Below the pieces are notes generated by a model. The model was not told the DNA's origin and did not search any database. It was given only the letters and a program-made list of their open reading frames with translations. Positions 59,831-64,000 of a stretch of DNA of 64,000 bases are shown here, piece by piece (position 1 is the first letter of the stretch; every line of letters starts with the position of its first letter). Both the position numbers and the translations under genes were made by a program. This DNA comes from Orientallactaga sibirica (taxonomy: Eukaryota; Chordata; Mammalia; Rodentia; Dipodidae), in contig JAEOAD010000040.1 of NCBI GenBank assembly GCA_036365145.1, positions 12,464,501 through 12,528,500 on the forward strand, written 5' to 3'.

Positions 59831-60827
59831 AACCAAACATGAAAAGCCTGTCGGTTTGTTTCTAAGTAAAGTATGTCAAAAACAACACAAACTGAGGCAG
59901 ACACTGGTCAGTTCTAAGCTTAGAGAATATTAAGCAGGAAGCAAATGATAGTCATTCTAGTCATTGGATCTAGAAAGATCTAGATAGAAATTTCCTGGAA
60001 TTCTTAAGCCCTTGACACATGCACTTACATAGTGTCCTCTTTGTTGATGTATTTCCATGTCCTTCCTGTGTGGTTTCTCCCTAAGGAAATTTACATAAGC
60101 AATCTTCCTTAGTACTTAGGTCACCCCAGCCCTGTGTCCAAAGTTCTAGTCAACTAGTGTCCAGGAAGTGGGATCTGTTTTATAAAAACGTCAATTGAAT
60201 AACCAAAGCGAGACGTATCCATCACTTTATGAATTACTCCTCACGTTGTTCGTCCTTTGGCGGTAGCGGAAGGAGGATTCCTGAAGCAGAGGTGGAGGGG
60301 GCAGGAGGTCCTCACCCAACCTGGTTCAGAGTGTGCTCCGGAAAATAGAGGCCGGTCCTTGGGATTAGCTCAGAAGAGCAGTTAGATGACTCGACTGTCA
60401 CAAAGTGAGATCTATAAGAAGCAGCAAAGAGACCTGTGCTATTTAACTTGGCCAAGAGGAACCCAAAAAGTTATTTAATGACGATGCATGGAGACCAACA
60501 CCATGCCCTTGAAGGAAAAAAAAAAAAAAACCACCCAGGGATAGGCACGGAAGGCAGCACAGTGGATATTACGTGTCATGAAGTATTCCCTTGTTATGTA
60601 CAGTGCATGGGGAAGAATTACACGGGCAAGCCCTAGAAGGTGGGCTGTCCACCAGTCTTTGAGTTGTGTTTGTGTATTTGTCTGTTTTGGTCTCATGTCA
60701 GCATTCATTAAATCAGGTACACAAGACCCTAAGATCCTAAGAAATTAGGATCCAGACCTCATTCTATTTCTTCCCCCAGCTCACGTTTTTCCTGTCAAAA
60801 CTGTATGTACAGAAAGAGAGAGAGAGA
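59831..60827. other. Single-copy stretch, about 1 kb, no gene seen
   Basis: Repeat-free apart from a 16-base A-run near 60517. Short frames only. Confidence 0.5.
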
Positions 60828-61026
60828 TTGAAAAGATGGCTTAGCAGTTATGGAGCTTGCCTGCAAAAGCTAATGACCAGAGCTCATTTCCCAGTACCAA
60901 TGTAAAGCCAGATGGCACATGCGTCTAGAGTTTGTTTGCAGCGGCCGGAGGCCCTGGTGCACCAGCTCTGTCTGTCTCTTTTCTATCTCCCTCTCTGCTT
61001 GCAAATAAATAAATAAAAATATTAAA

Positions 61027-61028
<2 letters not shown>
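60828..61028 (+). mobile_element. DIP-like SINE
   Basis: GATTGAAAAGATGGC head, diverged; CAAATAAATAAATAAA tail. Confidence 0.9.

Positions 61029-61069
<41 letters not shown>
61029..61069. repeat. (GA)n microsatellite
   Basis: About 20 GA units between a DIP tail and a B1 head. Confidence 0.96.
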
Positions 61070-61072
<3 letters not shown>

Positions 61073-61225
61073 AGGCGTGGTGGAGCATGTCTTTAAACCC
61101 AGCACTCAGGAGGCAGAGGTAGGAGGATGGCCATGAGTTTGAGACCATCCTGAGACTACATAGTGAATTCCAGATCAGCCTGGGCTAGAGTGAAACCCTA
61201 CCTCGAAAAAAAAATTAAAAAATGA
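61070..61225 (+). mobile_element. B1-like SINE
   Basis: GCCAGGCGTGGTGGAGC head; short A-rich tail. Confidence 0.92.
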
Positions 61226-61446
61226 AAAATGAGAGAGAGAGAAGATGGGTGAGATAGGGCCTCCTACCACTGCAAACGAACTCCGGATACTATGCACCAC
61301 TTTATGCTTCTGGGAAGGGGGGAGAGAGAGAAAAAGAGGGAGAGAGAGAGAGAGAGAGAATAGGCGTGCCAGTGCCTACAGCCTCGAACTGGGATCCTTA
61401 GGCATCACAGGCAAGTGTTTAACCACTAAGCCATCTCTCCAGCCCT
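61226..61446 (-). mobile_element. DIP-like SINE, mosaic of two copies
   Basis: A tail-side piece to TTATGCTTCTGGG is followed by a second GA tract, then TGCCAGTGCCTACAGCC and the head to CTCTCCAGCCC. Confidence 0.82.
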
Positions 61447-61482
61447 TAAATCAAATTTTTAAAAAATGAAAGAAAGAACTGG

Positions 61483-61718
61483 AGGGCTGGAAGTGATGGC
61501 TTAGTGGTTACAGTGCTTGCCTGCAAAGCCCAAGGATCCCCCCCACACACACACCGTTTAATTTCTCAGTACCCACGTACACCAGATATACAAGGTGGCA
61601 CATGTGTCTGGAGTTCGTTCGTAGTGGCTAGATGCCCTGGCATGCCCATTATCTCTCTCTCTCTCCCTCTCTGCCTCTCTCTCATGCTTGCTCTCAAATA
61701 AATAAATAAATATTTTAA
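61483..61718 (+). mobile_element. DIP-like SINE
   Basis: GGGCTGGAAGTGATGGC head; a CCCCCCACACACACACC stretch replaces the ACCCAGG section. Confidence 0.92.
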
Positions 61719-61915
61719 AAAAGAAATGGAGGTTCAAACCAGTTGTGAGACGCGTGAAGTCACATAGAGAGTGAGCCACAGGGCCGAGAGTTCAGGTTGT
61801 CTGGAGCTCCACCTCCTTTTTTTGCAGCATGTCTGAGGCATAGGAAAATGGTCTACCACTGTAGGTTTGGTGCTCTGCCTCAGACAGAACTTTCTAGTAT
61901 ATCTACCCTCTCCAA
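61719..61915. other. Single-copy gap, nothing seen
   Basis: About 200 bases without recognised repeat. Confidence 0.35.
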
Positions 61916-62199
61916 TTTTTTAAAATTAATTTTATTTTCATTTATTTATTTATTTATTTTTGGAGAGAGACACAGAGAGAGACAAGCAGAGAGAGAGGGA
62001 GACAGATAGAGATGGGCGCGCCAGCAGTCTCTCAGCTGCTGTGAACGAAATCCAGATGCGTGCGCCCCCTTGTGGTCAAGTGCGGCATTGCGCCCTTGCG
62101 TCACTTTGCATCTGGCTAAACGTGGGACCTGGAGATTGGAACCGGGTTCTTAGGCTTAGCAGGCAGGCACCTTAACCACTAAGCCATCTCACCAGCCCC
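61916..62199 (-). mobile_element. DIP-like SINE, long variant, well preserved
   Basis: TCTCTCAGCTGCTGTGAACG, then the extra GTCAAGTGCGGCATTGCGCC block and TTGCGTCACTTTGCATCTGG; best model of the long subfamily here. Confidence 0.93.
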
Positions 62200-62662
62200 G
62201 CTCCAATTTTTTTGTGATGTGAACCAGTAAGCTAAAGCTTTGCACCTGCTGTTTGTCCTACTAGTCGAACACCTGTTCATAAAAACAGCTCAACAGGGAG
62301 AAAAATAAGGTCCATATTGCTGAGTATCCTGGCAACAGGAAGCATGGGAGGTTGGACTTGGGTATAATTTGGAGCTGTACAAGGTAGCAGCGGCGTGTTA
62401 CTTTACTCACTACCTAATTGCCATCATAAAGTAAGAATGGTAGTTGGGTCATAAAAAAAATAATAATTGATTAAAGCATGTTAGGGCAAAGTGATAATTC
62501 CATTTTCTCAGAGTCTTCTCTGGTTTTGTCAAAATTCAAAACTCATCAGAGGAAGTTGTACCTGCTTACTCAGGCTAAGAAAGAACAGACAGCACAAGTC
62601 CCAGCTCCCTGGTGATTCTACAGGCCGTATCCCAGGCCTGGGATATAATTGGGCCGTATGTA
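62200..62662. other. Single-copy stretch, no gene seen
   Basis: About 460 bases, nothing recognised. Confidence 0.4.
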
Positions 62663-62674
62663 AAAATGCTCTAA

Positions 62675-62829
62675 AGCCGGGCACACGCCTTTAATCCCAG
62701 CACTCGGGAGGCAGAGGTAGGAGGATCGCCGTGAGTTTGAGGCCACCCTGAGACTCCGTAGAGAATTCCAGGTCAGCCTGGGCTAGAGTGAGACCCTACC
62801 TTGAAAAACAAAAACAAAAACACACACAC
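62675..62829 (+). mobile_element. B1-like SINE with head deletion and target-site duplication
   Basis: GCCGGGC joins directly to ACACGCC, losing GTGGTGGC. AAAATGCTCTA at 62663-62673 and 62830-62840 flanks it. Confidence 0.94.
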
Positions 62830-62957
62830 AAAATGCTCTAGAACCAAGAAAAGTGTATATAAAAAAATCATGGTGTCACATTCCCAGAATTACAAAAGCA
62901 TGGCCATTTATAGCATCAAGTAGTGGGAATGAGAACATTTTCAGAAAGAAACATTAA

Positions 62958-63151
62958 CTTAAAAAGAATTTATTTATTTATTTATTTGACAGAGAGAAAG
63001 AATGGGCTCACCAGAGCCTCCTGCTTCTACAAACAAACTCCAGACGCATGCACCACTTTGTGCAGGTGGCCTTATGTGGGTACTGGGGAATCAAACCTGG
63101 GCACACAGGTTTTGTAAGCAAGCACTGGTTACCTCTGAGCCATCTCTCCAG
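62958..63151 (-). mobile_element. DIP-like SINE
   Basis: Antisense copy, short GA section; ends CTCTCCAGCC. Confidence 0.93.
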
Positions 63152-63164
63152 CCATAATTTTTTT

Positions 63165-63394
63165 CTCTTTAAACATTTTTTACTTATTTACTTGAAAGAG
63201 TGTGTGTGAGAGAGAAAGAGGCAGATAGAAAGAGAAAGGGCATGCCAGGGCCTCCAGCTGCTGGAAACAAACTAAACTCCAGATACACGTGCCACCTTGT
63301 GCATCTGGTTTATGTGGGTCCTGGGGATTCAACCGGGGTACTTTGGCTTTTCAGGCAAGTGCCGTAACTGCTAAGCTATCTCTCCAGCGCCAGC
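63165..63394 (-). mobile_element. DIP-like SINE with target-site duplication
   Basis: CCATAATTTTTTT at 63152-63164 and 63395-63407. Has an AAACTAAACTCC micro-duplication. Confidence 0.93.
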
Positions 63395-63533
63395 CCATAA
63401 TTTTTTTTTAACATTTGGAAGTGACTGGATGGATGGCTACAGAGCAAAGAGACTAGGTCAAGTACCTGTCTTAATTACCTTATTAAGGTAATTATGGTAA
63501 ATTATCTATGTATAATATGTATTTATTAGATTT

Positions 63534-63683
63534 TTAAAATTATGGAATATTTATTTTTTAATTGCATGGATTTAAAAAAAAAACTTTTCTATTGACAACT
63601 TCTATAATTATAGACAATAAACCATGATAATTTCCTCCCCTCCCCCACTTTCCCCTTCACACACCCACCCTCCATCATATATC
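63534..63683 (-). mobile_element. 5'-truncated L1 3' end with target-site duplication
   Basis: TATTGACAACTTCTATAATT and the C-rich 3' UTR section to CCATCATAT. TTTATTAGATTT at 63522-63533 and 63684-63695. Confidence 0.9.
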
Positions 63684-63722
63684 TTTATTAGATTTACAAA
63701 AAAAAAGTTACACTGGTTTCTT

Positions 63723-63921
63723 TTTTATTTAATTAAATTAAATTAATTTATTTATTTGAGAGAAAGAGAGAGAGAGAGAATGGGCATGCCAGGACCTCCA
63801 GCCACTGCAAACAAATTCCAGATGCATGCACCCCTTGGCTTACGTGGGTCCTGGAGAGTCAAACCAGGATCCTTTGACTTTGCAGGCAAATGCCTTAACC
63901 ACTAAGCTATCTCTCCAGCCC
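63723..63921 (-). mobile_element. DIP-like SINE
   Basis: Antisense copy with a small deletion removing TGTGCATCT; ends CTCTCCAGCCC. About 80 unremarkable bases close the window. Confidence 0.93.
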
Positions 63922-64000
63922 TGCTTTCTTTCTTTTGATAGTTTCATACATGTCTATATAGTGCATTTTGATCTATTCATCCCTCATTAACCTCTCTCAT

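Noticed and set aside
1..64000. Bacterial-type operons, ribosome-binding sites, riboswitches or defence systems
   Set aside because: SINE, MIR, L2 and MaLR content shows mammalian nuclear DNA; no compact gene arrays exist.

Overview
This window looks like ordinary non-coding nuclear DNA from a rodent. Two SINE families dominate, with about a hundred copies on both strands. The first is a B1-type (7SL-derived) element, with head GCCGGGCGTGGTGGC and a body reading CACCCTGAGACTACATAGTGAATTC before its A-tail. The second is a tRNA-derived element with head GGGCTGGAGAGATGGC, A-box-like TGGCTTAGTGG, B-box-like GGTTCGATTCC, a CT-rich 3' part and an AAATAAATAAA tail. I match the second to the DIP SINE family described from dipodoid rodents (jerboas and relatives). 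Together with the non-murine B1 body this suggests a jerboa-like species, from memory and not from a search. Older layers include B4/ID fossils, MIR, L2, an L1M fragment, 5'-truncated L1 3' ends, MaLR/ERVL-type LTRs (MLT1, MST, MLT2 and ORR1/MT-like) and a Tigger-like DNA transposon.

No protein-coding gene could be supported. Every long reading frame runs through SINEs, simple repeats or an LTR. The one gene-like signal is a small CpG-dense block at 50.04-50.27 kb on the plus strand. It has GC boxes, a TATA-like ATTTAAG, and a consensus splice donor GTAAGT about 57 bp after that box. I read it as the promoter and short non-coding first exon of an unidentified gene running to the right. A perfect CArG box and a near-match lie 0.55-0.75 kb upstream. 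A repeat-free stretch at 38.2-39.9 kb, rich in homeodomain-type TAATTAG-like sites, is a candidate conserved non-coding element.

Layout: 0-5 kb, SINE-rich with a split DIP element. 5-12 kb, SINEs, microsatellites and fossil repeats. 12-24 kb, dense SINE clusters, several built by successive insertion at one target. 24-31 kb, LTRs and a Tigger relic. 31-38 kb, SINEs, MLT1 and an old L1. 38-40 kb, single-copy DNA. 40-48 kb, a nested LTR/L1/B1 and more SINEs. 48-52 kb, the promoter region. 52.07-57.18 kb, a tandem duplication of a 2.56 kb unit at roughly 98-99% identity. 57-64 kb, SINEs with short single-copy gaps.

I found no novel coding system. The points most worth checking are the recent tandem duplication, the orphan promoter, a 430 bp TG...CA insertion splitting a SINE, a tail-less SINE-head insertion, and repeated insertion at the same target sites. 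Element ends are by eye and usually good to a few bases. Family names for ancient repeats rest on memory of consensus sequences.
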